Below are positions 17,249-25,297 of a DNA stretch of 46,342 nucleotides, piece after piece. The stretch is from Lentilactobacillus hilgardii DSM 20176 = ATCC 8290 (GTDB lineage: Bacteria; Bacillota; Bacilli; Lactobacillales; Lactobacillaceae): NCBI RefSeq assembly GCF_000159315.1, contig NZ_GG669992.1, positions 64,160 to 110,501 of the forward strand, given 5' to 3'. The notes under the pieces are model-generated. The model saw only the letters and a list, made by a program, of their open reading frames with translations. It had not been told where the DNA came from and did no database searches. The stretch's first letter is position 1, and the number at the start of each line of letters is the position of its first letter. Both the position numbers and the translations under genes were made by a program.

Positions 17249-17857
17249 TTATTGGCGTTCCAGGTAAAATCGAATCCCCCTGGTAATCAGAACCCTGGAT
17301 AAAATTCCCAGGGCAATTGCAGCCAACAGGAACTTCGGCATCAATAAACTAACACCTATGTAAACAATGCTGATGGCAACCATCACTTTAACCGAGCGAA
17401 ACTCTTCTACATCGTGTTCGATTATCCTTTGGCCATCATAACGATTCTGCTCAATGACCAGATGAAAAAGCCATAACTGTGAAACATTCACAATAAACAT
17501 CAGAATGGCAAAACCAATTGCACTTTCACTGGAGATAAAGCTGCTGCTCAGCCAGGTTGTCGCAAATGGGACCAGACAAATCGGACACAGGTAATAGATA
17601 TTGGCAACCATGATTTTGAAAGTTGTTGTTTTTAACGTTGTAAACAATTCTTGATGCAGTACCCAATACTGGGCAACCACACCGAAACTAATCAGGTAGG
17701 ATAATAGTTGCATCATCAGACGCTGAATTTCATAGTCGGAAATATTTGCCATGGGCGCTTTAATATCCAGCACCATAATGGTTAAAACAACCGCAAACAC
17801 CCCGTCAGAGATTGCTTCCATCCTGGATTTGGAATTCCTAAACATGTCGATCATCAC
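17249..17857 (-). CDS. TMEM175/DUF1211-family membrane channel
   Basis: An about 200 aa, six-TM protein. The first TM carries RMEAISDGVFAVVLTIMVLDI, close to the F-S-D motif that lines the pore of TMEM175 potassium channels. Bacterial members form tetrameric K+-conducting channels. The reading frame overlaps the end of the Rrf2 gene by about 20 bp. The exact start (17857, 17854 or the ATG at 17845 with AGGTGATG upstream) is uncertain. The overlap points to co-translation with the regulator. Confidence 0.8.
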   Translation of the reverse strand: MMIDMFRNSKSRMEAISDGVFAVVLTIMVLDIKAPMANISDYEIQRLMMQLLSYLISFGVVAQYWVLHQELFTTLKTTTFKIMVANIYYLCPICLVPFATTWLSSSFISSESAIGFAILMFIVNVSQLWLFHLVIEQNRYDGQRIIEHDVEEFRSVKVMVAISIVYIGVSLLMPKFLLAAIALGILSRVLITRGIRFYLERQ

Positions 17858-18317
17858 CTATCCGATTCCAATCAATTGGCTGCCTGTGGGTGCCATCCGG
17901 ATTAATCAGTAAGGTCCCTAAATTTTCCCTTTTTAATCCAGACTTAAATTGTATTTCCGCTCTGCCGATCTGGTCAAAAATCTTTTTTTCCTGTGCTTCC
18001 ACAAACTGATCATCAAAGAAAATTCGACTGGCGATGCCGGTTGATTTAATAATCGGAGACGGTCCTTCAATAGCATCGTAAACATCGAGAAGCGTCATCC
18101 GATTAATATCATAGGAGAGAGAAAAGCCACCGCCTTTTCCAGCCTCAGAGCTAATCAGACCGCCTACCACCATTTGGTGCAACACCTTCTTTAGATATGA
18201 ATCCGAAACACCCAACCGATTACTGATGACAACACTTTTTAACGGCATATGGTCCTTGCTTAACGCCAACATTAATAAAATACAGACTGCCTGTTCAAAA
18301 CTACTTTTTAATTTCAA
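17838..18317 (-). CDS. Rrf2-family transcriptional regulator
   Basis: A 159 aa winged-helix regulator: VISNRLGVSDSYLKKVLHQMVVGGLISSEAGKGGGFSL is the typical Rrf2 HTH and wing. It has a single Cys (residue 12) and lacks the three-Cys Fe-S cluster of IscR/NsrR, so it probably senses something else (CymR/YwnA type). The start is TTG at 18317 with GAAGGGA about 11 nt upstream. It heads an operon with the TMEM175-like gene and is divergent from the thioesterase gene, so autoregulation over the shared promoter region is likely. Confidence 0.85.
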   Translation of the reverse strand: MKLKSSFEQAVCILLMLALSKDHMPLKSVVISNRLGVSDSYLKKVLHQMVVGGLISSEAGKGGGFSLSYDINRMTLLDVYDAIEGPSPIIKSTGIASRIFFDDQFVEAQEKKIFDQIGRAEIQFKSGLKRENLGTLLINPDGTHRQPIDWNRIGDDRHV

Positions 18318-18350
18318 AATGACTATTGTCCCTTCATAACGATTTACTAC

Positions 18351-18395
18351 CTATAGACATTTTATATCTATAGATGTATATTATCGATGTATCAA
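18351..18395. promoter_or_regulatory. Overlapping divergent promoters with CTATAG repeats
   Basis: Minus: TTGATA (18395-18390), 17 nt, TATAGA (18372-18367) for the Rrf2 gene. Plus: TAGACA (18354-18359), 17 nt, TATATT (18377-18382) for the thioesterase. The two share the same DNA. The word CTATAG occurs at 18351 and 18368, 17 bp apart, and may be the Rrf2 binding half-site. Confidence 0.6.
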
Positions 18396-18447
18396 CTTAA
18401 AATCAAGTTTAAAGAATCATTCATAATACTAAGAGAAGGTGAACCCG

Positions 18448-19143
18448 TTGTTTAAAATTAAAAGTCATATTCACTTATCAGACGTCGGTCAGGACGCCAA
18501 AATCAGATTGGGTAATCTAGTCGATAAATTTCAAAATGCTGGCTGGATGCATTTTCAAGAGCTTCAAAAACGATTACCCAGCATGGATCCCTGCCTACTT
18601 TACTTTGTCGTTTCGCAGAAAGTTGATATCCATACAGTCCCTTCGCTTAACGAACCGGTTGTACTCCAATCATTCATCACAGATGCAAACCGATTTAAAA
18701 TAACCCGTTTGGTTGAAATCCGTGATGCTGCAAAGAAATTGATTGCCAGCCAAATTGAAGATGCTTTTGTTGTTAATAAACTAACCGGGAAAATTGCCAG
18801 ACTGCCGGAAAACTACCCCATTCACTTAATGGTAGACGATCTCAGGAAACTAACTTTTCACCGTGATAAGATCGATGTGCCGGCAGGCGGACACCAAATT
18901 AAGTCAAACTTCCGGGTGCTGCCACGAGATGTCGATAATTATGGGCATATGAATAATGCCCGATATTTGGATCTCATTGCCGAGCATTCTGATCGTATCA
19001 GGGAAGTCTCCATCAATTATCTTCATCCGGCAAAATTAGGCATGGAGCTTGAGTACCTTCGAATACAAGTGGATCAGTCCGTCTTTTATACCATTCGTAA
19101 TGGCAAACAGATAATGTCCAAAATTAAATTAGCCCTTAAATAA
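18448..19143 (+). CDS. Acyl-ACP thioesterase-like protein
   Basis: A 231 aa double-hotdog protein of the FatA/FatB-like acyl-ACP thioesterase family, which releases fatty acids from acyl carrier protein. The second hotdog holds VDNYGHMNNARYLDLI, matching the Asp/His/Asn active region of these enzymes. The likely start is TTG at 18448, 8 nt after AGAGAAGG; a GTG at 18439 overlaps that SD. The gene is divergent from an Rrf2 regulator. It may tune chain length or supply free fatty acids to the membrane; substrate length cannot be read. Confidence 0.82.
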   Translation: MFKIKSHIHLSDVGQDAKIRLGNLVDKFQNAGWMHFQELQKRLPSMDPCLLYFVVSQKVDIHTVPSLNEPVVLQSFITDANRFKITRLVEIRDAAKKLIASQIEDAFVVNKLTGKIARLPENYPIHLMVDDLRKLTFHRDKIDVPAGGHQIKSNFRVLPRDVDNYGHMNNARYLDLIAEHSDRIREVSINYLHPAKLGMELEYLRIQVDQSVFYTIRNGKQIMSKIKLALK

Positions 19144-19145
19144 CC

Positions 19146-19191
19146 AAAAACACGCTGTCGGTTGCCTAAAGCAATCACAGCGTGTTTCTTT
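19146..19191. terminator. Bidirectional terminator between convergent genes
   Basis: AAACACGCTGT (19148-19158) and ACAGCGTGTTT (19177-19187) form an 11-bp stem with an inner GGTTGC/GCAATC pairing. It separates the thioesterase gene from the convergent exporter. Confidence 0.9.
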
Positions 19192-19193
19192 GA

Positions 19194-20594
19194 CTAAGTC
19201 CGTTGCTTTCTTCTTAATACAATACCCAGTAAAATAATCGCGGTCAAAATTAATCCCAGTGAAAAGGCATAGGCATAATGCATGCCGAATACAAACCAGT
19301 TGGGATGCATATCTGGATAAGTGGTCATCCGTTGGCCGGCTTTCAAGCTTATGCCATGATAAAGTAACGATGTTGCTAGTGCCAGTCCCATTGACATGCC
19401 AAGATTTCGACCCAATGCCGCAATCGATCCGGCAATGCCTTGAAATTCCGGTGCCGCATTTCCCATAATCATTGGATTATTCTGAAAAGCACCGTTTGCA
19501 CGCCCAAAGAGTGCCAGTCCAACCACCAACCAGAGAATTGACCATTGTGGCGTCACTAAAATAAAGATGATCTCCGGTACAATGAAAATAAACAAGGCAA
19601 AAAAGGAGACTTTTTCCGCACCAATATAGTCGGAAATTGCACCTCCGGTTGGTGCACTAACAATGTTAACAATTGGCACAGCCATTAAAATCAATCCTGC
19701 AATGCCGGAGGACAGCAACAAGCGATCCTGCAAATAAAACGGCATAATAACGTTATTAAAATAACCGCACATGTATACCAACATCGCTGATAAAATACCA
19801 AAACTAAACCCCAGGTTGTGAAAAATGCTAAGATTAATAAGCGGTTCTTTCTGATGTCGTTCGATCAGAATAAAGATTACCAGAAAAATCACTGTTAAAC
19901 CCATCAGGCCGATAATTTTCCAGTGACCGAACCCAATCATTTGTCCAAAAAAGGCCACGACAAAAAAGCTGAGAATCATGCCGGCATATGTTAAAAATCC
20001 CGGCACATCTATCTTGGGATGTCCGTGAACCGGCTTTGGCCGTGGAAAGAAATGATGTCCCAAGAAAAACGCGATAATACCAATCGGAACGTTGACAAAA
20101 AAGATATAGTGCCAATTGGCAAAACTAAGAATCAAACCGCCAATACCGGGGCCGGCAATATTACCAACCTGTACAAACGAACTGTTAACGCCCAACGCCA
20201 GTCCATGACGGCTTAAAGGAAAAATATCAGTAATGATACCAAAATTGGTCGACATCGTCATTGACGCACCAAGTGCTTGTAACACCCGTGATGCAAGAAT
20301 AGTTGGCAGGTTAACGCTCAATCCACAGGCCAACGACCCCAACACAAAGATAATCGTTCCGATTTGAAAAATCCGAATTCGTCCTACCTGGTCTGATAAC
20401 TTACCAAAGAAGATCAGTAAGACACATATCAAAACCAAATAAACCGATACGACCCACTCGGCCTGATTGTTGGGAATCTGCAAATCTCGGGACATTTTTG
20501 GAACCGCAATATTAACAATACTGGCGTCAATCGTTGACATGAAGGATACAATTGAGGTCGACATTAATAGAACCCATTGATTCTGTCGCTGCAC
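19194..20594 (-). CDS. MFS multidrug exporter, DHA2 (EmrB/QacA) family
   Basis: A 466 aa membrane protein with 14 predicted TM segments, typical of drug:proton antiporters of the DHA2 branch. MSTIDASIVNIAVPKMSRDL (TM1, motif D1) and FFGKLSDQVGRIRIF (motif A) are visible, and PGIGGLI resembles antiporter motif C. The start is GTG at 20594 with SD GGAGGGG. A promoter stands just upstream. No regulator is directly adjacent; the LacI gene 130 bp upstream is on the same strand but looks unrelated to drug efflux. Confidence 0.85.
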   Translation of the reverse strand: MQRQNQWVLLMSTSIVSFMSTIDASIVNIAVPKMSRDLQIPNNQAEWVVSVYLVLICVLLIFFGKLSDQVGRIRIFQIGTIIFVLGSLACGLSVNLPTILASRVLQALGASMTMSTNFGIITDIFPLSRHGLALGVNSSFVQVGNIAGPGIGGLILSFANWHYIFFVNVPIGIIAFFLGHHFFPRPKPVHGHPKIDVPGFLTYAGMILSFFVVAFFGQMIGFGHWKIIGLMGLTVIFLVIFILIERHQKEPLINLSIFHNLGFSFGILSAMLVYMCGYFNNVIMPFYLQDRLLLSSGIAGLILMAVPIVNIVSAPTGGAISDYIGAEKVSFFALFIFIVPEIIFILVTPQWSILWLVVGLALFGRANGAFQNNPMIMGNAAPEFQGIAGSIAALGRNLGMSMGLALATSLLYHGISLKAGQRMTTYPDMHPNWFVFGMHYAYAFSLGLILTAIILLGIVLRRKQRT

Positions 20595-20618
20595 AAAATC
20601 CCCTCCGATCCGATTTAT

Positions 20619-20647
20619 TCAATAAATGATAAGAGTGATTGAGACAA
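20619..20647 (-). promoter_or_regulatory. Candidate promoter of the DHA2 exporter
   Basis: Minus strand TTGTCT (20647-20642), 17-nt spacer, TATTGA (20624-20619), about 25 nt before the GTG start. Confidence 0.45.
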
Positions 20648-20689
20648 AATCATCTTCGCCCAGCTTCTCTTTGGTGTATTTAATTTAGA

Positions 20690-20720
20690 AATAGGACCAG
20701 TTACCCGATCAGTCCCTATG
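20690..20720 (-). terminator. Imperfect terminator after the LacI gene
   Basis: Minus strand ATAGGGACTG ... CTGGTCCTAT with mismatches, followed by TTTCT. A weak hairpin just after the stop. Confidence 0.35.
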
Positions 20721-20725
20721 ATTCT

Positions 20726-21682
20726 CTAAATACTGTGTTCCACAATTGTGTGTTTTAAACGAGTTTCAGTGCAATTCTCAAATAGTAATTGAACGGCAGC
20801 CTGACCCATTTCCTTTGGATGCAGGTCAACAGAATGAAAATGTTGATCCGTTAACTCATTGGGTAACGATTTATTATAACCGACAACCTCAATTTCTTTA
20901 TCCGGATGAAGCACTTTAAATCGATGATAAATCTTCAATCCCGTATAATCATCGGTTGCAACCACACCGTCCATTTGCGGGTTTTCCTTAATCAGCTGAT
21001 CCAATTGATGTTCATCTTCATCGGGAACCGCAAAAATAACTGGTTTGCGATTTTTTTGCGCCATTTCGCGAAGATACCCCTCCCGTCGATCTAGTTCATA
21101 GGGCCATCCATTAGGTGATTCCGCAAAAATAGGGTTGGAAACATGGAACCGTTTCATAAGAAAATGGGTACCGTCCGCACCTGCCCTGACGTTATTGTTA
21201 TCAACGTACAGCCATTTCTGGCCAGCCGCAGGTTTTCCAATTGTCACGAAAGTTACCGGTTGTTTACGTAACAGTTCAATAACCGGATCATTAATATGCG
21301 AATAAAGTAGAATAAACCGTTTAATTTGGGCTCTGGTAATCATTGATTTAACGTTTTCAAGAACCTGTTCCGTTGAATTCCCGATCGCAACAGAAAGTAC
21401 ATAATTTTTAGATATCAGTTCCTCATTGATTCCCCGTAGCAAACCGACATAGAAAATGTTATCAACCACCCGATTATTCACCGGAAAGACAACTCCTACC
21501 GCATTAGCCTCCTGATTTGTTAAATTTCTGGCATTATAGTTTGGCTGATAGCCAAGTTCCTGTGCCATTTTTTTAACGCGTTTTCGAGTGTCAATACTAA
21601 TTCTTTGATTATCATTAAGTGCCCGAGAGACGGTGGAAACTGATAATCCCATCTTCTTGGCAATATCACGAATGGTTGCCAT
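20726..21682 (-). CDS. malR: LacI-family regulator, MalR-like
   Basis: A 318 aa repressor. The N-terminus TIRDIAKKMGLSVSTVSRALNDNQRIS is the LacI helix-turn-helix, followed by a hinge (LGYQPNYNARNL) and a periplasmic-binding-protein-like effector domain (VGVVFPV, GVVATDDYTGLKIY). The run NYNARNLTNQEANAVGVVFP is close to maltose regulators of Gram-positive bacteria. SD AGGAAGG. It is monocistronic with its own promoter and lies 8.5 kb from the maltose operon, whose promoter holds a perfect LacI-type palindrome. The symbol rests on that inference; other sugars are possible. Confidence 0.75.
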   Translation of the reverse strand: MATIRDIAKKMGLSVSTVSRALNDNQRISIDTRKRVKKMAQELGYQPNYNARNLTNQEANAVGVVFPVNNRVVDNIFYVGLLRGINEELISKNYVLSVAIGNSTEQVLENVKSMITRAQIKRFILLYSHINDPVIELLRKQPVTFVTIGKPAAGQKWLYVDNNNVRAGADGTHFLMKRFHVSNPIFAESPNGWPYELDRREGYLREMAQKNRKPVIFAVPDEDEHQLDQLIKENPQMDGVVATDDYTGLKIYHRFKVLHPDKEIEVVGYNKSLPNELTDQHFHSVDLHPKEMGQAAVQLLFENCTETRLKHTIVEHSI

Positions 21683-21712
21683 AACTACCTTCCTATCTAC
21701 ATTAATTTGTAT

Positions 21713-21741
21713 ACTATATTTCTAAATTGCGAACGTGTTAA
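21713..21741 (-). promoter_or_regulatory. Promoter of the LacI-family gene
   Basis: Minus strand TTAACA (21741-21736), 17-nt spacer, TATAGT (21718-21713), about 30 nt ahead of the start. Confidence 0.6.
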
Positions 21742-21830
21742 GATTTCGTTTCTTTTATTAATATTCGAACATACGACTAGATTTTGCAAGTATTGTGTGA
21801 TAATTTCATCTATATGAGGTGATTACGAAT

Positions 21831-22379
21831 ATGAAAACAAGCAAATCATTAGCTGTGATTCTGATAACAACCGCAGGATTAGGACTTGTCTTAGCAGGTT
21901 GCGGCAAATCTTCTAATAAGGGCTCAAATCCAACAAGTAAAACCAGTATGCAAAACCCGACTAAGGATAAAACCGCTAAGGAAGCATTAACTTCCAACGA
22001 TAATCTTTGGTATATGAACGGCTCAATTAATTATAAAAGTAAAACCGGTATTGATGCTTATAAATTTGATGATGATCACAATACCGTCACAATTTATAGT
22101 GTCGGTAAGATGTACAAAACCTATGATGATGCTAAAAAAGCAAATGACTTGGATAAACAAGGAACACTGAAATATTCCTTTAAGAATGATTCCGCAGAAA
22201 ATCCGATTATTTATATGAAAGGAAAGCTTTCGGATATCCCAATGGATCAAACCATTTCTGTTAAGGGAAAGGTTTCCGGAAAGTATCACGCATCTGATTT
22301 GAAGGTTTCCGGTTTTAAAGTTGTCCGTAATCTGGATAATGATGACGCTAAACAAGTCTTGGTAACACCAGGTAATTAA
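21831..22379 (+). CDS. Lipoprotein of unknown function
   Basis: The ATG at 21831 has GAGGTGA 8 nt upstream (an earlier in-frame ATG at 21819 lies before this SD). The 182 aa product has a lipobox VLAGC at about residue 24 and a Ser/Thr/Lys-rich linker to about residue 50. It then has a folded region rich in beta-type segments (WYMNGSINYKSKTGIDAYKF, NTVTIYSVGK, TLKYSFKND, TISVKGKVSGKY). The last part looks like a small beta domain. It is a surface lipoprotein standing alone, with no recognisable catalytic motif. I do not recognise its family. Confidence 0.8.
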   Translation: MKTSKSLAVILITTAGLGLVLAGCGKSSNKGSNPTSKTSMQNPTKDKTAKEALTSNDNLWYMNGSINYKSKTGIDAYKFDDDHNTVTIYSVGKMYKTYDDAKKANDLDKQGTLKYSFKNDSAENPIIYMKGKLSDIPMDQTISVKGKVSGKYHASDLKVSGFKVVRNLDNDDAKQVLVTPGN

Positions 22380-22406
22380 ACAGCATCATTTATATTTAAA
22401 TAAGGC

Positions 22407-22541
22407 GGCTGGGACAATAATCAAAAATCAATACTAAAACGTTCCTACCTCAAAGTGAAACTCCTGTGAAATCAGTATTTTTGTAAACTGATTTCACGGG
22501 AGTTTTTTTAAAGCAATGTTCTTTGGACTTATGTCCCAGTC
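22407..22541. repeat. Long nested inverted repeat containing a terminator
   Basis: The outer arms GGCTGGGACA (22407-22416) and TGTCCCAGTC (22532-22541) pair. Inside is a very strong stem, AACTCC-GTGAAATCAGT against ACTGATTTCAC-GGAGTT (22459-22506), followed by seven T. GGCTGGGACA-type ends recur in intergenic elements of lactobacilli and relatives, so this may be a dispersed non-coding repeat that doubles as terminator for the lipoprotein gene. Confidence 0.7.
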
Positions 22542-22632
22542 ACTTTGCTTTTATCCTTAGAAATCCCCTGCCTAAAAGCTGCTCTTAGCCAAAAGCCAAC
22601 CAACCGATGGCTTATTCTTAAAAGTTATTACT

Positions 22633-22693
22633 AAAAAAGGCACTACCAACAAGATATGACCTTAATTTTCAATGTCAATATCCCCAAGTAGTG
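22633..22693 (-). terminator. Terminator after pepC
   Basis: Minus strand CACTAC ... GTAGTG with an inner GATATTGAC/GTCATATC pairing and a following T6 run. It lies about 30 bp past the pepC stop. Confidence 0.65.
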
Positions 22694-22723
22694 ACTTCTA
22701 TTAGTGTCATGTTCTATTTGAAA

Positions 22724-24052
22724 CTAGGCCAAAGAATCCCAAGCCGGCAGTTCAACCGGCGCTGTCTCAAGTGTTGCTTGTTGTGCCTTTGTTAAGTACT
22801 TCTTGTGGACAACAACTTCATATACATAATCATTCATCCAGCTATCGGCCATTGTAAAATATCCTTTTTCACCATTCTTATCGCCCCAGGAATTTTCAAC
22901 CTTCCATTTAGTCGGTTGATCCTGTTCATCTAAATCAACGCCCGTCAGCGTCATCGCATGTGATACAGCTGCCTGGTGATAAGCCATTCTCTTGGCTTTA
23001 TCCATTTCCAGGTTCACATCAAATAATTCGGAATAACGGTATAGGTGACTATCCAGATAACCTTTCTTACGATCCATCTGTTCCAAAACGTCGTTGCCGA
23101 ACCAAACGGCTTCACCATCTTTTAGTTGGGCAATGGCTGTTTGCTTTAAAGCGGCCATTGGCAGATTCAAAAATTGAATCTGCTTTCCACCTGCGACATT
23201 GTCCTGGCTTGGCAGTGAATATAATCGATCAAAATCCTTATCCGGCGAATTGGAAATGACTACGTAATCGTCCAGATCAACCCCAAAATATTGATCATAA
23301 AATTGTTGTGGCGTTAATCCTGAAATTCTATGATAGGCTCTATCATCATCCCTATAAGAAAAGTTGACCGTGGTTGGCGGTTCACCAAATGAGTACGATG
23401 CTATTCGATAAACTTCGCTTAACATTTTCTGACGGGCAGCAGCAATTTCATCATCGGATTTACCGGCATTCACCAAATCGCGAAGTACCATTCCGTCAAT
23501 CCGTAACTTACGATCCATAACGGCATCGAATGCACCGGTATTCTCAACGTTACTGGTTTCGGGATAGGCGCTTACCGGCACAACCCCGTATTTTTGAACC
23601 AATGCAGCTGCCATTGCCCACTGACCGCCGTCTTCACCGGGCATCCCCAAATAAAAAGCAACCTCACGGTCATTTGTCGGCCGGTCAGCAGTCGCAATCA
23701 TACGACTGTAATAAATATTGGCCCGTTCGATTTTATCCCAAAAGAATAAGTATTTTTGAGACAGGTTAAAGTCCTTAATTTTGTACTTTTTAGCAAAACC
23801 GTGTCTCAGTGTATTCACTAATGAAAACAACCAACAACGTCCGCTCTGCTTTTGATTGGTAACCGATCCAGTCTGCAAATCAACTGAAAATACCGGATCC
23901 AGCCGTACCTGAGCGTCTGGATCCTGAGCGGCCTGATTAATGCCGTTCTGTGTGATCACCCGAGAGAGTACGTCACTTTTAGGTGTCTTTATAAAGTCTT
24001 CATGCAGCTGGGCAAAGTCTGCTTTCCCCAGTGAATCGTCAATTTTAGCCAT
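22724..24052 (-). CDS. pepC: Aminopeptidase C, bleomycin hydrolase family
   Basis: Cytosolic cysteine aminopeptidase (peptidase family C1B) that trims N-terminal residues from peptides taken up by systems such as Opp. It has 442 aa, the normal length. The catalytic triad is visible: Cys73 in QKQSGRCWLFS, His in VSHAMTLTGV and Asn in KVENSWGDKNG near the C-terminus. The C-terminal tail that self-gates the active site is present. SD GGGAGG; the promoter TTGCCG-17-TACAAT is upstream. It is a single gene. Confidence 0.95.
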   Translation of the reverse strand: MAKIDDSLGKADFAQLHEDFIKTPKSDVLSRVITQNGINQAAQDPDAQVRLDPVFSVDLQTGSVTNQKQSGRCWLFSLVNTLRHGFAKKYKIKDFNLSQKYLFFWDKIERANIYYSRMIATADRPTNDREVAFYLGMPGEDGGQWAMAAALVQKYGVVPVSAYPETSNVENTGAFDAVMDRKLRIDGMVLRDLVNAGKSDDEIAAARQKMLSEVYRIASYSFGEPPTTVNFSYRDDDRAYHRISGLTPQQFYDQYFGVDLDDYVVISNSPDKDFDRLYSLPSQDNVAGGKQIQFLNLPMAALKQTAIAQLKDGEAVWFGNDVLEQMDRKKGYLDSHLYRYSELFDVNLEMDKAKRMAYHQAAVSHAMTLTGVDLDEQDQPTKWKVENSWGDKNGEKGYFTMADSWMNDYVYEVVVHKKYLTKAQQATLETAPVELPAWDSLA

Positions 24053-24088
24053 TAATAAAGCCTCCCGTAAAAAATTTGAATTGTTAAT

Positions 24089-24117
24089 ATTGTAGTGCTT
24101 TTACGCCAATTCGGCAA
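24089..24117 (-). promoter_or_regulatory. pepC promoter
   Basis: Minus strand TTGCCG (24117-24112), 17-nt spacer, TACAAT (24094-24089), about 37 nt before the start codon. Confidence 0.65.
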
Positions 24118-24151
24118 TTAAGCGCATCAATGGTTATTTGAGACACCCTAT

Positions 24152-24187
24152 CGAAAAAATCGGCAACCTCTTACGGTTACCGATTTA
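24152..24187 (-). terminator. Terminator of the vitamin B6 operon
   Basis: Minus strand AAATCGGTAACC, 5-nt loop region, GGTTGCCGATTT then T run, directly after the S-component stop. Confidence 0.85.
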
Positions 24188-24193
24188 TGAAAA

Positions 24194-24706
24194 TCAACTA
24201 TGAATTCTCTTTCGTAAAAACGGTGTAACAGCCAGGGCGATGACCGCACCAACCAATCCTTGAATGGTGTTGGTAAATATCCCTAAAAAGCCGGCTGAAA
24301 AAGTATATAAGATACTATCAGCGAAGAAATAACCGACCACCATAACGACAGCCGCAACCAAAACGGCAATCACATCAACGACCTTTTTTGTACTGCGGTT
24401 CTTAATCCAACCGGCAATCAGTCCCTCAAGACCGTGAACAATAAATGAAAAAATAGCATAATTACTATATCCAGAAAGAATATCCAATAAAAAGCCGCTC
24501 AATGCGCCAACTGTTCCGCCCACTTTAGGGCCTAAGAGTAAGGCGCTGATTAAAATACCGCCATCACATAAATTAATGTTTCCATGGGTTCCGGGAATCG
24601 GAATCGGTGGAATCCCCATACTGACTGCCAGAGTAACTGCGACAAACATCGCCGTTAAAATGATCGTTCTAAACTGTGTTCGTTGGCCAACACTTTTATT
24701 ATCCAT
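24194..24706 (-). CDS. ECF transporter S component, probable vitamin B6 uptake
   Basis: A 170 aa, six-TM substrate-binding subunit of an energy-coupling-factor transporter. After the N-terminal TM it has SMGIPPIPIPGTHGNINLCDGGILISALLLGP, typical of the PdxU/HmpT-like S components, and GxxxGxxxGFLLDIL near residues 59-73 that contacts EcfT. The ATPases and EcfT are not in the window, as usual for group II modules. The gene overlaps the DUF436 gene by 8 bp and is third behind a pyridoxal kinase gene, so pyridoxine or pyridoxal is the likely substrate. Confidence 0.8.
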   Translation of the reverse strand: MDNKSVGQRTQFRTIILTAMFVAVTLAVSMGIPPIPIPGTHGNINLCDGGILISALLLGPKVGGTVGALSGFLLDILSGYSNYAIFSFIVHGLEGLIAGWIKNRSTKKVVDVIAVLVAAVVMVVGYFFADSILYTFSAGFLGIFTNTIQGLVGAVIALAVTPFLRKRIHS

Positions 24707-25295
24707 TATTTCGACTCCCTTCTAAAAGATAATCTTTGGTGTTCTCCTCGGTAAAATCATACCGAGCACGTTCTCCGCCAATCAATTTTGGCCTTGACGA
24801 CAAACATACCACATTGGCTGCTCCGACCTTTCTGTGAGCCATCCGTACAGGAATTTGAACAAACTTCACGTGCATGCCGATTTCGGTTCCGCCAATATCA
24901 ATGCCGCCAAAAGCGGTAATATGTTCTACCTCAACCGGATCGGTCATTCGTTGATAAGCAGCTACTTGTGTCCCACCGCCCGCGTGAATGGCCGGCATAA
25001 CGGAAACAACCTCCAAGCGATGCTGTTCGGCCACGTCACGTTCAACTAATAGTGCCCGGTTAATGTGTTCACAGCCTTGGATGGCCATGTGAATACCACG
25101 GGGTAAAAGGAATTCCTCCAATGTTTCCACGACTGCTTTGCCAACATCCAAGCGTGAATTGGTGCCTTTCCAATCACCACTGATTTCACTGGTACTGCAG
25201 CCGACAACAAAAATGCCATTTTTAGGAAACGTTACTTTGTCAAAGTATTCAGTTAGTACTTCACTCAAATTATGTTTGATCGTTGTCAATTCCAT
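24699..25295 (-). CDS. DUF436 / TIGR01440 family (YwlG-like) protein
   Basis: A 198 aa cytosolic protein of conserved but uncharacterised family. Markers are FVVGCSTSEISGDWKGTNS near residues 30-50, QGCEHINRALLVER near 93-106 and the strongly conserved GGIDIGGTEIGMHVKFVQIPVR. It lies 2 bp after the pyridoxal kinase stop and overlaps the S-component gene, so it is tightly bound to B6 metabolism here. Function unknown; an enzymatic role is suggested by the conserved Cys, His and Asp residues. Confidence 0.88.
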   Translation of the reverse strand: MELTTIKHNLSEVLTEYFDKVTFPKNGIFVVGCSTSEISGDWKGTNSRLDVGKAVVETLEEFLLPRGIHMAIQGCEHINRALLVERDVAEQHRLEVVSVMPAIHAGGGTQVAAYQRMTDPVEVEHITAFGGIDIGGTEIGMHVKFVQIPVRMAHRKVGAANVVCLSSRPKLIGGERARYDFTEENTKDYLLEGSRNNG

Positions 25296-25297
25296 TT

